Shown: one piece after another, positions 52,981 to 61,438 of the stretch | Numbering within the stretch: position 1 is the stretch's first letter | Layout of the letters: each line of letters starts with the position of its first letter | From: Streptomyces sp. SCSIO 30461 | GTDB lineage: Bacteria > Actinomycetota > Actinomycetes > Streptomycetales > Streptomycetaceae | Length of the DNA: 64,000 bases | NCBI RefSeq assembly: GCF_037023745.1 | Contig: NZ_CP146101.1 | Coordinates: forward strand, 7,872,501-7,936,500 | Direction of reading: 5' to 3' | The notes under the pieces: model-generated | The model's input: the letters and a program-made list of their open reading frames with translations, nothing else | Told to the model about the DNA's origin: nothing | Databases searched by the model: none | Translations under genes and position numbers: made by a program

Positions 52981-54177
52981 TCACTTGCGCCGAGCCGCTC
53001 GGGCAGGAGGCGCGAGCGAAGGAACGATCCTGGGCGCGGCACCCGACCCCCGGTCCACCGACGTGCTCTGGCTGCGGACATTGGCGTCGATGTCGTCGGC
53101 GAGCTTGCGCTGGTGCGCCTTGGTGGAGTGCTGGTAAATGAGCTGGGCGCGCTCCGAGGACTGGCCGGCGCGGACCATCAGATCCTTCAGCTTGGCACCG
53201 GTGTCGGCGGCGAGGGTGTTGCCGGTGTGCCGGAGGTCGTAGAAGCGGAACTCCTTCGGCATGCCGACCGCGTCGCGGGCCTTACGCCACTTCCGGCCGA
53301 AGGTGGTGCCGCGCAGGGCGGCTCCCCTCTCCCCGACGAAGACGAGCCCGTCGGGCCCGTCCTTGGCGAACCATTCCAGGTGCCGACGAACGTCGAGGAG
53401 GACGAAGCCGGGCAGCATGATCTCCCGTTTACCAGCGCGGGACTTGAGGTCCCCGATTACCCTGCGGCCGGTGTTCAGTTCCGGGGCCGCACGGCGTACC
53501 CGGACCGAGCCGGTGTCGAGGTCGATGTCGGCTTGGCGCAATTCGGCCAGTTCCTCCGGCCGCATGGAGGCGAAGGCACCGAGGAGGACCATCAGCCGCC
53601 AGCGGATCCCGATGGCCTCGGCGAGCGCGAAGACCTGCTCGACGGTGGCCACCGGTCGCTCGTCCGCGTCCTCGCGCCCCGCACCACGGATGGAGCAGGG
53701 GTTCCGCCGGATCAGGTCATCCTCAACCGCCGTCTGCATGATGGCCTTCAACAGACGGTAGGACTTGGCGGTCGTGGTGGCGCCGGTCGCCTTCCGCCGT
53801 TCCGCGCGCCAGGTCCTGACCTTGGCGGGGCTGATGGCGTTGACGTACTGGTCGCCGAAGGTCGACTCCAGGTGGAGGCGGAGCAGCCGCCGGTACAGCT
53901 CGTCGGTCGTGGCCGCGACGCCGCGCTCGTCGATCCAGCGCGTGGCGTACTCGGCGAACAGCACCTCGCCCGCAGTCGGGTCGATCCAGTCGCCGCGGGC
54001 CTGGTCGGCTTGGATCTGGGCGAGGAACAGCTCGGCTTCACGCTTGGTCTCGTACGTCTGCGGCGCCGCGCGCAGTATGCCGTCGGCTCCGGGAAAGCGG
54101 GCCTGGTAGCGGCCCGAGGGCAGCTTGCGGATCGCGCCGAAGCTGCGACGCGGGGCCTTCCTGCGAGATCGCGTCAT
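52981..54177 (-). CDS. int: Tyrosine site-specific integrase
   Basis: 398 aa from the ATG at 54175-54177, just 1 nt after the excisionase stop (TGAAATG). The N-terminal arm-binding segment has RKLPSGRYQARFPG, and the core-binding domain includes EYATRWIDERG. Catalytic residues: Arg in GAFASMRPEELAEL, the LRHTG box in RFYDLRHTGNTLAA (Tyr in place of the usual first His), and the Tyr nucleophile in AQLIYQHSTKA. It should insert and excise the element at tRNA-Gly. Confidence 0.93.
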   Translation of the reverse strand: MTRSRRKAPRRSFGAIRKLPSGRYQARFPGADGILRAAPQTYETKREAELFLAQIQADQARGDWIDPTAGEVLFAEYATRWIDERGVAATTDELYRRLLRLHLESTFGDQYVNAISPAKVRTWRAERRKATGATTTAKSYRLLKAIMQTAVEDDLIRRNPCSIRGAGREDADERPVATVEQVFALAEAIGIRWRLMVLLGAFASMRPEELAELRQADIDLDTGSVRVRRAAPELNTGRRVIGDLKSRAGKREIMLPGFVLLDVRRHLEWFAKDGPDGLVFVGERGAALRGTTFGRKWRKARDAVGMPKEFRFYDLRHTGNTLAADTGAKLKDLMVRAGQSSERAQLIYQHSTKAHQRKLADDIDANVRSQSTSVDRGSGAAPRIVPSLAPPARAARRK

Positions 54178-54178
54178 T

Positions 54179-54448
54179 TCAGGCCGCCAGCCCCAAGTGG
54201 CGTCGGCTGCGGACGGGTTCGACTGTCCGCTCCTCGACATAGGCGGCCAGCACGCTCTCCGAGATCCGGACGTGCTTGCCGAGCTTGACGTAGCGGATGC
54301 GGCGCTCGGAGATGAGGCGTCGGATGAAGCGCACGCCGGTGCCGAGGCGTTCGGCGGCCTCGGCGACCGTGAGCAGGCGGTCGTTGTTGTTCACCTCCTT
54401 CGCCGTGCGGGGCTGGGCAGAGGCGTGGGGTATCGCCGTGTGGCGCAA
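54179..54448 (-). CDS. xis: Excisionase-like HTH protein
   Basis: 89 aa with a TTG start; a GTG at 54394 is alternative but sits too close to AAGGAGG. RLLTVAEAAERLGTGVRFIRRLIS and RRIRYVKLGKHVRISESVLAAYV form the MerR-like winged helix (HTH_17) of excisionases. It is coupled to the integrase and would bend att DNA and bias recombination toward excision. Confidence 0.85.
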   Translation of the reverse strand: MRHTAIPHASAQPRTAKEVNNNDRLLTVAEAAERLGTGVRFIRRLISERRIRYVKLGKHVRISESVLAAYVEERTVEPVRSRRHLGLAA

Positions 54449-54577
54449 GCGGGGTCCTCTCGTGGCTCGGCTGGTGGGGCGGCAACCCCGGCCGGGCCGG
54501 TGTCGTTCAGGATGGGATGGGCAGGCGGTGTGGCCGGGCCCTGGGGTTTGCGGTCCAGGGGCGACCGGAGGAGCGGG

Positions 54578-55072
54578 CTACGGCTGGGGCGGGGGCCCGA
54601 ACTCCTCCTGGTTGATCTTCATGGTGTTCTCGGCGATGGCGTTGCTGACCATCACGTCGGCTTCCTCGCGGATGTCCGGGTGCTCGTCGAGGTAGGCGGT
54701 CAGATCGTTGGTCGCCCGGCGCCACGCGTGCTGGGCGCGCTGGGCGGCCAGGTTGGCGGCCACGACGGTGTCGATCAGCTCCATTGCGCGGCCGGCAGCG
54801 GCCAGGGCCGGCGGGCCAACGAGGTTGGACAGGGACACCCCGAACACCTCGGCGAAGCCGATGGCCTCGTCCAGGTTGATGCGGCGCTTGCCGTTCTCGA
54901 TCCGCCACACCCCCGACGGGTTCATCTCGTAGCCAGCCTCGTTGAGGCGGTCAGAGAGCGTGGTGGTGCTCCAGCCCCGCTGCTCGCGCTCGACCTTGAT
55001 CCGCTTGGCGGCGTTCTCCTCGCCCTTGAGCAGGACGCCCTCTGGTGCCTCGTCTCGCTCGTCGTCCGACAT
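54578..55072 (-). CDS. XRE-family regulator of the element
   Basis: 164 aa, with GGAAGGAGG before the ATG. The HTH reads AAKRIKVEREQRGWSTTTLSDRL and NPSGVWRIENGKRRINLDEAIGFAEVFG. The C-terminal part is a helical region with AMELIDTVVAANLAAQRAQHAW. It is divergent from the DUF3631 gene, as expected for an immunity-type repressor, and also upstream of xis-int on the same strand. Confidence 0.85.
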   Translation of the reverse strand: MSDDERDEAPEGVLLKGEENAAKRIKVEREQRGWSTTTLSDRLNEAGYEMNPSGVWRIENGKRRINLDEAIGFAEVFGVSLSNLVGPPALAAAGRAMELIDTVVAANLAAQRAQHAWRRATNDLTAYLDEHPDIREEADVMVSNAIAENTMKINQEEFGPPPQP

Positions 55073-55335
55073 CAGACCCTCCTTCCTGTCGCAGCATGCC
55101 GCTGCAGTCCGCAGGGCCAGTTAAAACAGTACATCATTCTCTGCCCCTTGCAAAGCAGCTATACATGAGGCATAGTGATAGATGCGCCGGGTCCCTGCGA
55201 TCCGGCATGCAAAAAGCCCCCCAGTGCTTGCGACACCGAGGGGCTCAAAGCGCAAACCTCACGCCGCCCATCCCTGAACGACTAGCTGCAAGGCCGGGAT
55301 TGCCGTCCCGTATGGCCCGCAGATTGAGGAGCTCG
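55073..55335. promoter_or_regulatory. Divergent control region of the mobile element
   Basis: 263 bp between the XRE and DUF3631 starts. It contains an AT-rich segment (55120-55180, with TTAAAACAGTACATCATTCT and CTATACATGAGGCATAG) likely to hold both promoters and operators. A hairpin (AGCCCC at 55215-55220 with GGGGCT at 55240-55245, inner GTG/CAC) lies in the + strand leader and could attenuate transcription. Confidence 0.5.
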
Positions 55336-56547
55336 ATGTCCAGTATGGACGAAGCCACCCCGAACACGCCATCGCTTCCCGTCGAGTGGCCGCCGACAGC
55401 GATCCCTGGCCAGCCGACCGCCCCGTCGCCCGCCGCGGACCCCGAGGGCGTAGAGGTCCTGGACCTGCTCCGGGACACGATCCGTCGCTACGTCGTGATG
55501 CCGAGCGAGGAGGCCCTGACCGCGACCACGCTGTGGGCTGCGGCGACCCACCTGCAGACGGTGTGGCAGCACGCGCCGCGCCTCGCAGTGGTCGGACCGG
55601 CTAAACGGTGCGGGAAGTCGCGGCTCCTTGAAGTACTGATCGAGGCGGTCCATGAGCCGCTGATCACGGTCAACGCCTCCGCCGCCGCGATCTTCCGGTC
55701 GATCGGCGAGGCAGACCCGCCCACGCTCTTGGTGGACGAGGTCGACACGATCTTCGGCAGCGCGAAGGTCGCGGAGAAGAACGAGGAGATGCGCGGCCTG
55801 CTCAACGCAGGCCACCAGCGCAACCGGCCCACCCTTCGCGTCTCCGGCCCCAACCACGAGGTGGTCAAGTTCCCCACCTTCGCCATGGCCGCCCTCGCCG
55901 GCATCGGCGACCTCCCCGACACGATCATGGACCGGTCGGTTGTCATCCGCATGCGCCGCCGATCCGAGACCGAGAAGGTCAGCGCCTGGCGCTACGGCCG
56001 CGACGACCTGGCGGTACGCGAGCTCCGCACACGACTGTCAGCCTGGCTGACCTCCGTACGCGAGGAGGCTCTCGCGCTGGAGCCGAAGCTGCCGGTCGAC
56101 GACCGCGCCGCCGACACCTGGGCACCGCTGATCAGCGTCGCCGACATCGCGGGCGGACACTGGCCCGTCCTTGCCCGCACCGCGTGCACCGCTATGACCG
56201 ACTACGAGGCCGGGCGCGACGAGGACGGCGGACTCAGGATCCGCATCCTCACCGACATCCGCCGCGCCTTCGCCTCCGAAGGCGACCAGCCGGCACTCCG
56301 CACCGGCCGCCTCCTGGACATCCTCAACGCGGATACCGAGGCGCCTTGGGCCGAGCACAGCCCCAACGGGCTCACCCCGCGCGGCCTGCAGATCCTGCTC
56401 CAGGACTACGGCATCAAGTCGGCCAACCGCCGCTTCCCCGGCGGCCACCAGGCCAAGGGCTTCACCCGCGCCCAGTTCACCGACGCCTGGACCCGCTACT
56501 GCACGCCCGAGGCAGCCGCCACCCTACCCGTCGAGCCCGGCGCCTGA
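55336..56547 (+). CDS. DUF3631 P-loop ATPase of the element
   Basis: 403 aa from ATG 55336 (GAGGAG upstream). The ATPase core has Walker A VVGPAKRCGKSRLLE and Walker B TLLVDEVDTIF, with a sensor-like DLPDTIMDRSVVIRMRRR. The C-terminal third contains the DUF3631 region (GLTPRGLQILLQDYGIKSANRR, FTRAQFTDAWTRYC). Such proteins replace or accompany primase/helicases in actinobacterial integrative elements, so a role in element replication is likely but not demonstrated. Confidence 0.8.
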   Translation: MSSMDEATPNTPSLPVEWPPTAIPGQPTAPSPAADPEGVEVLDLLRDTIRRYVVMPSEEALTATTLWAAATHLQTVWQHAPRLAVVGPAKRCGKSRLLEVLIEAVHEPLITVNASAAAIFRSIGEADPPTLLVDEVDTIFGSAKVAEKNEEMRGLLNAGHQRNRPTLRVSGPNHEVVKFPTFAMAALAGIGDLPDTIMDRSVVIRMRRRSETEKVSAWRYGRDDLAVRELRTRLSAWLTSVREEALALEPKLPVDDRAADTWAPLISVADIAGGHWPVLARTACTAMTDYEAGRDEDGGLRIRILTDIRRAFASEGDQPALRTGRLLDILNADTEAPWAEHSPNGLTPRGLQILLQDYGIKSANRRFPGGHQAKGFTRAQFTDAWTRYCTPEAAATLPVEPGA

Positions 56548-56908
56548 CCCTCCCCGAGTCGTCCCACTCGTCCCCGCGCAGGTCAGCGCAGGGACGAGTC
56601 ACCGACCCGCAACGAGTCGACTCGACATCACCGCCCCACCCGTACCTGCCCTGACCAGCGGCGGGACGAGTGGGACGAGTCCCAGCGGCCCCGCAGCCGC
56701 CCACGCCACGGCGGCTGCATGCGGCCCTGCCACAAGCTCCGCTTTCCCCACCATGGAGACTTCCTTGCGCTCCCCTGCCCCAAGCACACCAGCAGCCATC
56801 CGCGCTGGAACCTCACATCTCACCTCCGACGCCAAGAAGAAGGGACTCAACCAGCGTGGTGGCTCTGGCGACGCTCGCCGACCCCCCACATCCGCTGGGA
56901 GTCGTCGC
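56548..56908. other. 361-bp intergenic region with iterated GGGACGAGT motifs
   Basis: GGGACGAGT occurs at 56591-56599, 56663-56671 and 56672-56680, and inverted at 56566-56574, with related ACGAGTCGACTCG at 56611-56623 and CGAGTCGTCCC at 56555. I see no gene in the first half. The second half could extend the DUF2637 frame upstream but lacks a good start. This is a candidate iteron-type origin or regulator site. Confidence 0.5.
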
Positions 56909-57829
56909 GTGAACCGCACGGGACGCATCGTCCTCGTGATCGGCCTGGTGGCCGTCGTCCTCATGGCCTTCCGGGTCTCGTGGAACGCGCTGTCCGACGT
57001 TGCCCGCGCCATCGGCGCCGACTCCACCGCAGCCCTGCTCTACCCGATCGTGGTCGACGGGCTGATGGCCCTCGCGCTGATCGCCACGCTCGTGCTGCCC
57101 GGCGCCGACCGGAAGTTCGCTCTGCGGGTCCTGGCGACCTACACGGTCGCCAGCCTCCTGCTGAACTACGTGCACGGCCTCGTACCGGCCCTGCACACCG
57201 ACTCGATCCAGTGGGGTCGACTGACCGACTTGGACTACGCGAACTGGGCTCTTGTACTGCTGGCGACCTCGCTCCCGGTCGGGTCGATCTACTTCGGGTC
57301 GGACCTCGTGGCGAAGGTGCTGCACCACAATCCCGAGCTGACCGACTCCCCCGCAATGGCCTCTGCCCAGTCGGCTGGCGGGCAGGTCCCACAGTCGACG
57401 CCTGACCGGGCCGAAGCAACTCCCGAGCAGCTGACCGAGTCGACTCCCGTGAAGGTCACCGAGGCACCCGAAGCGGCCCCCACCACCCGACCGCCCCAAT
57501 CGGCCACAGTGGCGAAGACGACCGGAGCCGCCCCTCGGCGGGCGACCGGTCGGGTCCCCGCCGCCGCCAAGTCGACCGCCGACCGCACCCGCACAGACGC
57601 CGAAGTCCTCGACAAGGCCCGACTCCTGACCGCCGACTGGAGCGACGACCAGCTCACCGCCGTGCGTCTGCGCACCGAACTGCGGATCGGCCAGAAACCG
57701 GCCCGCATCCTGCGCGACCAACTGCAGGCCGAGCGCGCCAGCCAGGCCCAGCCTGTCGCGGACGACCGCTTCGAGGTCGGGCCACCCGAGGAATTCGACG
57801 AAGCCGCCTCCCTCGCCGGCGCCGTCTGA
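56909..57829 (+). CDS. DUF2637 membrane protein
   Basis: 306 aa from the GTG at 56909 (GGGAG 8 nt upstream) rather than an ATG at 56753. The N-terminal 150 residues have four membrane helices (TGRIVLVIGLVAVVLMAF, AALLYPIVVDGLMALALIATLVLP and others) as in DUF2637 proteins of actinobacterial plasmids and integrative elements. The C-terminal half is a Thr/Pro/Ala-rich cytoplasmic tail ending in a small helical segment (RLLTADWSDDQLTAVRLRTELR) that looks DNA-binding. It may link the element to the membrane or spread functions. Confidence 0.8.
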   Translation: MNRTGRIVLVIGLVAVVLMAFRVSWNALSDVARAIGADSTAALLYPIVVDGLMALALIATLVLPGADRKFALRVLATYTVASLLLNYVHGLVPALHTDSIQWGRLTDLDYANWALVLLATSLPVGSIYFGSDLVAKVLHHNPELTDSPAMASAQSAGGQVPQSTPDRAEATPEQLTESTPVKVTEAPEAAPTTRPPQSATVAKTTGAAPRRATGRVPAAAKSTADRTRTDAEVLDKARLLTADWSDDQLTAVRLRTELRIGQKPARILRDQLQAERASQAQPVADDRFEVGPPEEFDEAASLAGAV

Positions 57830-57865
57830 CCCCCGCAAAGGCACCGCCCCGTCCTTCCGGCGCAT

Positions 57866-57893
57866 CCCGTGTCCCCGTGCACGGGGACACGGG
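57866..57893. promoter_or_regulatory. 28-bp perfect palindrome upstream of mobC
   Basis: CCCGTGTCCCCGTG followed directly by its complement, with no spacer. It sits between the DUF2637 stop and the mobC start. Possible roles are oriT, operator or bidirectional terminator. Confidence 0.6.
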
Positions 57894-57938
57894 GGCCGCG
57901 CACAGCCAAGCACCCAGCACCCCCCGGAGAACCGATCC

Positions 57939-58556
57939 ATGCACGGCCCGAACCACGAACTCCCCACCCTTCAGCAGAAGATGACCACCGGCCTCAACAG
58001 CCCAGCAAGGTATGACGTTGGACCGTCCAAGGGCCGGTCCAACGCAGCCTCCGCCCCGGGGGTGGCGGAGGCAGAACCCCGGCGCGAGGGCGCACCGGGA
58101 ACAGGGGGTGTACGCGCCGCCGACGAGGCCACGCTGCACCGCGTCGCCCGCCGCCGCGCCCGCCAGAAGGTGCAGCGCAAGGAGCGCGTCGACGTCCGCT
58201 ACAGCACCGACGAGAAGACCGAGATCCTCGCCGCAGCTCGCCGACTCGGTCTGGCTGGCGCCCATCTCGTCGGCGCCCTCGTCATGGCACACCTGAACGG
58301 CGACCTCGCCCTGCCCGGCCAGCGAACCGCCACCGACGACCTGATCGACGAGTACGCCGCGCTACGTACCCAGCTCTCCAGGATCGGCACGAACGCGAAC
58401 CAGATCGCCCACCGCCTCAACGCCGGCGGCGATACACACCCTGTGGACACCGCGGTACTCGCCGAGGCCCGCCAGCTTGTGGCAGCGGTGGAACAAACGG
58501 TCACGGCTGTCGACACCGTCGCCGATGTGGCCGCCACAACCCCCAGGGCGGCCTGA
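57939..58556 (+). CDS. mobC: MobC-like mobilization accessory protein
   Basis: 205 aa as annotated. RVDVRYSTDEKTEILAAARRLG (a ribbon-helix-helix-like part) and the signature LSRIGTNANQIAHRLNAGG identify MobC, which helps the relaxase open oriT. Residues 1-58 look non-conserved and their DNA contains two inverted repeats, so translation may really start at a GTG near 58110. The relaxase start immediately follows its stop codon, so the two are coupled. Confidence 0.85.
   Translation: MHGPNHELPTLQQKMTTGLNSPARYDVGPSKGRSNAASAPGVAEAEPRREGAPGTGGVRAADEATLHRVARRRARQKVQRKERVDVRYSTDEKTEILAAARRLGLAGAHLVGALVMAHLNGDLALPGQRTATDDLIDEYAALRTQLSRIGTNANQIAHRLNAGGDTHPVDTAVLAEARQLVAAVEQTVTAVDTVADVAATTPRAA
58017..58072. 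other. Two hairpins within the 5' end of mobC (oriT candidate)
   Basis: GTTGGACC (58017-58024) with GGTCCAAC (58036-58043), then GCCTCCGCC (58047-58055) with GGCGGAGGC (58064-58072). Adjacent inverted repeats immediately upstream of mobC-relaxase are typical of oriT regions of relaxase-mobilised plasmids. Confidence 0.45.
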
Positions 58557-60212
58557 TTGATCGCCAACATCGTCAAGGCCGGCCACAAGACCAGGGGCGT
58601 TCTGAACTACCTATACGGGCCCGGCCGCGCCAACGAGCACACCGACCCGCACCTCGTCGCCTCCTTCGACGACTTCGTGCCCGACCCCGGCCGCAACCCC
58701 ACAGTCACCCTCGCCCAGCTCGCCGCCGTCCTCGACCTCCGGGTCAAGCAGGCCGGCCGCAAGGCGCCGAAGAACCACGTCTGGCACTGCTCGATCCGTG
58801 CCGCACCCAAGGACCGCCACCTGACCGACGACGAGTGGGCCGCCATCGCCCGCCGCGTCCTCGACGCCACCGGCATCGCTCCGGCCGGCGACGCCGACGC
58901 CTGCCGCTGGGTCGCCGTCCGCCACGCCGACGACCACATCCACATCGTCGCCACCAAGGTCCGAGGTGACCTCCGCCCGCCCCGCAACTGGAACGACTTC
59001 CTGCGCGCGGACAAGGAACTCGTCGCCATCGAGAAGGAATACGGGCTCCGGCAGGTCCCGCGTGGAGATCGCACCGCCGCCAAGCGCCCCACCCGAGCCG
59101 AACAGGAGAAGGCCCAGCGCACCGGCCGAGCCACAACCGCCCGCGAACGCCTGCGCACCACCGCCCGCACCCTCCTCGCAGCAGCCACAACACCAGAGGA
59201 GTTTTTCCGCCTCCTCGACGGCTCCGGGGTACTCGTGGAGATCCAGCGATTCCCCTCAGGCGACATCCGCGGCTACAAGGTCGCCCTTGCCGACGACACC
59301 AACAAGGACGGCCAACCCGTCTGGTTCTCCGGCTCCACCCTCGCCCCCGACCTCTCCTACCCCAAGATCAACGAACGCCTCGCCGCCACCGACACCAGTC
59401 CAGCGGCACCGCCGGAGCCCCGTGCCTGGCATCGCCTCGCCCGTGCCACCGACCGGGTGCCCGACCTCCTCGACCACAGCGAGGACGAAGCCGGGCAGGC
59501 ACACATCGCCGTCCTCGCGGAAACCCTCGACGTCCTGCCCCTCGCCGCCCCTCCGGGTCTGCGGACCGAACTCCTGCAGGCAGCCACCGCCTTCGAGCGG
59601 GCCAGCCGCTCACGCATCCGCGCCCAGCACCAACAGGCTCAGGCCACACGCCGGGCAGTCAAGGCGATCCTGCGTGAACCCGCCCCGAAGGACGGAGCCC
59701 TCCTCGCAGTCCTCCTCGACGCCGTTCTGCTGGCGGCCGTAGCCGCGCAGCACTGGCACCGCACCCGCGGCCACACCCAACAGGCGGAGGCCGCCCGGCA
59801 GACCGCCGACCACCTTCGCGCCGCCTACCAGGCCGCGGCCACCGAGCCACTGTCCGTGCTCCGGCAGCGAGGGACACGGCTGGCCGACTCACTGCGCCGC
59901 CGTCAGGAGTTCGCCCTGCGCCGGGCTCTTCCCGAGATGGCCGCGCAGATCCTCGCGGAGCCCGGCTGGCCCGCTCTCGCTGCCACCCTCGACCGAGCCG
60001 AAGCCGTCGGCCACAACCCCGCCGCCCTCCTCACCGAGGCCACCGCCCGACGCGAAACCGACACCGCAACCAGCGTCAGCGAAGTCCTCACATGGCGACT
60101 CCACCGCATCGCCGACCTGACCACCAGCACCACCAGCAGTGCCCCAGTGCCCACCTCGGCCGCCTACCGCCCGACCAACACCGCCCCCAGCCAGCAGCGC
60201 CGCACGCGCTGA
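58557..60212 (+). CDS. Relaxase (MobA/VirD2-like)
   Basis: 551 aa with a TTG start abutting the mobC stop. The N-terminal nuclease domain shows the candidate catalytic Tyr (LNYLYGPGRANEH, Tyr18/Tyr20), KNHVWHCSI (His74/His77) and the metal-binding HADDHIHIV (His123/127/129). This is the three-motif pattern of MOB relaxases. The C-terminal 300 residues are helical and Ala/Arg/Gln-rich. It would nick oriT and carry the strand into a recipient. No type IV coupling protein is visible in the window. Confidence 0.9.
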   Translation: MIANIVKAGHKTRGVLNYLYGPGRANEHTDPHLVASFDDFVPDPGRNPTVTLAQLAAVLDLRVKQAGRKAPKNHVWHCSIRAAPKDRHLTDDEWAAIARRVLDATGIAPAGDADACRWVAVRHADDHIHIVATKVRGDLRPPRNWNDFLRADKELVAIEKEYGLRQVPRGDRTAAKRPTRAEQEKAQRTGRATTARERLRTTARTLLAAATTPEEFFRLLDGSGVLVEIQRFPSGDIRGYKVALADDTNKDGQPVWFSGSTLAPDLSYPKINERLAATDTSPAAPPEPRAWHRLARATDRVPDLLDHSEDEAGQAHIAVLAETLDVLPLAAPPGLRTELLQAATAFERASRSRIRAQHQQAQATRRAVKAILREPAPKDGALLAVLLDAVLLAAVAAQHWHRTRGHTQQAEAARQTADHLRAAYQAAATEPLSVLRQRGTRLADSLRRRQEFALRRALPEMAAQILAEPGWPALAATLDRAEAVGHNPAALLTEATARRETDTATSVSEVLTWRLHRIADLTTSTTSSAPVPTSAAYRPTNTAPSQQRRTR

Positions 60213-60235
60213 ACCCCACCCTCAAGGAGCACCCC

Positions 60236-61138
60236 GTGAAGATCCACCCCTTCGCCGACGCCTTCCCGATGCTCGACCCTGACGAGCTGCTCGACCTCGC
60301 CGAGTCGATCAAGACCGACGGCCTGTACGAGGAGATCGTCCTCGACACGGACGGTGTCCTCCTCGACGGCCGCAACCGCCTCGCCGCCTGCGAGATAGCC
60401 GGCGTCGAACCCCGCTTCACCACCTACACCGGCGACAACCCCCGGGCGCTGATCTTCTCCCACAACGTCGTCCGCCTGCACATCAGCAAGGGCCAGCAGG
60501 CCATGATCACCGCCATGGCCTGTTCCGTTTCGGGACACTCACCGCGCGGCCTGGCCAAGACGCACGGCCTCAGCCGCACCCGCCTCTCCGCCGCCAACGT
60601 CGTCCTCACGTACGCCGCCGACCTTGCCGAACAGGTCCGCGTCGGGGCCTTCCCCCTCGACGCCGCCTACGAGATCGCCCTCGAACACAAGGCAAAGACC
60701 GCAGCCGAACTGGAGAAGCTCGACCGCCTCAGCGAGCACGCCCCCGACCTCGTCAAGCAGGTCTCCGAAAGCCACCTCACCCTCGACGACGCCATCGCCA
60801 CGCTGGAGGAACGACAGGAACAGGAGCGGATCCGCAATCAGATCGCCGAGGCCGACGAACTCCGTCTCGCCGACGGCCACACCACCCCGCCTCTGACCCA
60901 GCTTGCGAAGCAGGGAGACATCACCTGGCACAAGGCTCATCAGCAGGCCGAGCAGTACGTCACCCACCGCCGGTCCGCGATCCACCACACCCAGCAGGCC
61001 ATCGAACAGGCCGCCCAGCACTGGACCACGATCCGGCCCCCCATCACCCGCCCTGACACAGCCTTCGCCCGCGAAGTCCACGCCGGCCTCTCACCCGAAG
61101 CCCAGGAACTGACCGCCCACCTCACCCCACTCAGCTGA
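60236..61138 (+). CDS. ParB-like nuclease/partition protein of the element
   Basis: 300 aa from the GTG at 60236 with AAGGAGC upstream; a longer frame overlapping the relaxase was rejected. The ParB N-terminal domain is clear: MLDPDELLDLAESIKTDGLYEEIVLD, DGVLLDGRNRLAACEIAGVEP and the CTP-binding-like GDNPRALIFSHNVVRLH. An HTH (GLAKTHGLSRTRLSAANVVL) and a Gln/His-rich C-terminus follow. No ParA partner is seen. Likely roles are element stability or regulation, distinct from chromosomal ParB. Confidence 0.85.
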   Translation: MKIHPFADAFPMLDPDELLDLAESIKTDGLYEEIVLDTDGVLLDGRNRLAACEIAGVEPRFTTYTGDNPRALIFSHNVVRLHISKGQQAMITAMACSVSGHSPRGLAKTHGLSRTRLSAANVVLTYAADLAEQVRVGAFPLDAAYEIALEHKAKTAAELEKLDRLSEHAPDLVKQVSESHLTLDDAIATLEERQEQERIRNQIAEADELRLADGHTTPPLTQLAKQGDITWHKAHQQAEQYVTHRRSAIHHTQQAIEQAAQHWTTIRPPITRPDTAFAREVHAGLSPEAQELTAHLTPLS

Positions 61139-61438
61139 CACGAAGCGCCCCTCGGGCCCAGGTCCAGGAGGTCTGGGCCCGATCCGCGTAGTCATCAGCC
61201 TGCGGAGGAGAGCTCCGCCGCACGTCGTGTCCCGAGAGTGAACAGCGACGGCATTCCCTCACTGGACATCTGCCTCGTTCCCCGAGGGAACAAGGCCGCA
61301 CCGGTGAGTCGGAAGCGCGGCCCGCCTGGCAACTCGCGCACGCGTACGCGGTGTCCTGGGTACCGTGCTCATGTCGAACTCTGTACGGACAGACCGGCGC
61401 ACCCCGCGCGGAAGTCCGATGGTTGGGGAGGTGTCCTG
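61139..61438. other. 300-bp intergenic region upstream of the XRE/TPR gene
   Basis: It contains the ParB-like gene's terminator at 61152-61182. The rest has no supported gene, although the downstream frame is open through it; the promoter of the XRE/TPR gene should be here. Confidence 0.5.
61152..61182 (+). terminator. Terminator of the mobilization operon
   Basis: A 10-bp perfect stem TCGGGCCCAG/CTGGGCCCGA with an 11-nt loop, 13 nt after the ParB-like stop. Confidence 0.85.

Noticed and set aside
60092..60235. Upstream extension of the ParB-like gene overlapping the relaxase
   Set aside because: A GTG at 60236 has a strong AAGGAGC site, and the extension is a His/Pro-rich shadow of the relaxase frame.
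60236..61138. Chromosomal ParB acting on the parS at 20628
   Set aside because: The gene sits inside a mobilizable element, lacks a ParA neighbour and differs from the chromosomal partition protein layout; the site and gene are 40 kb apart.
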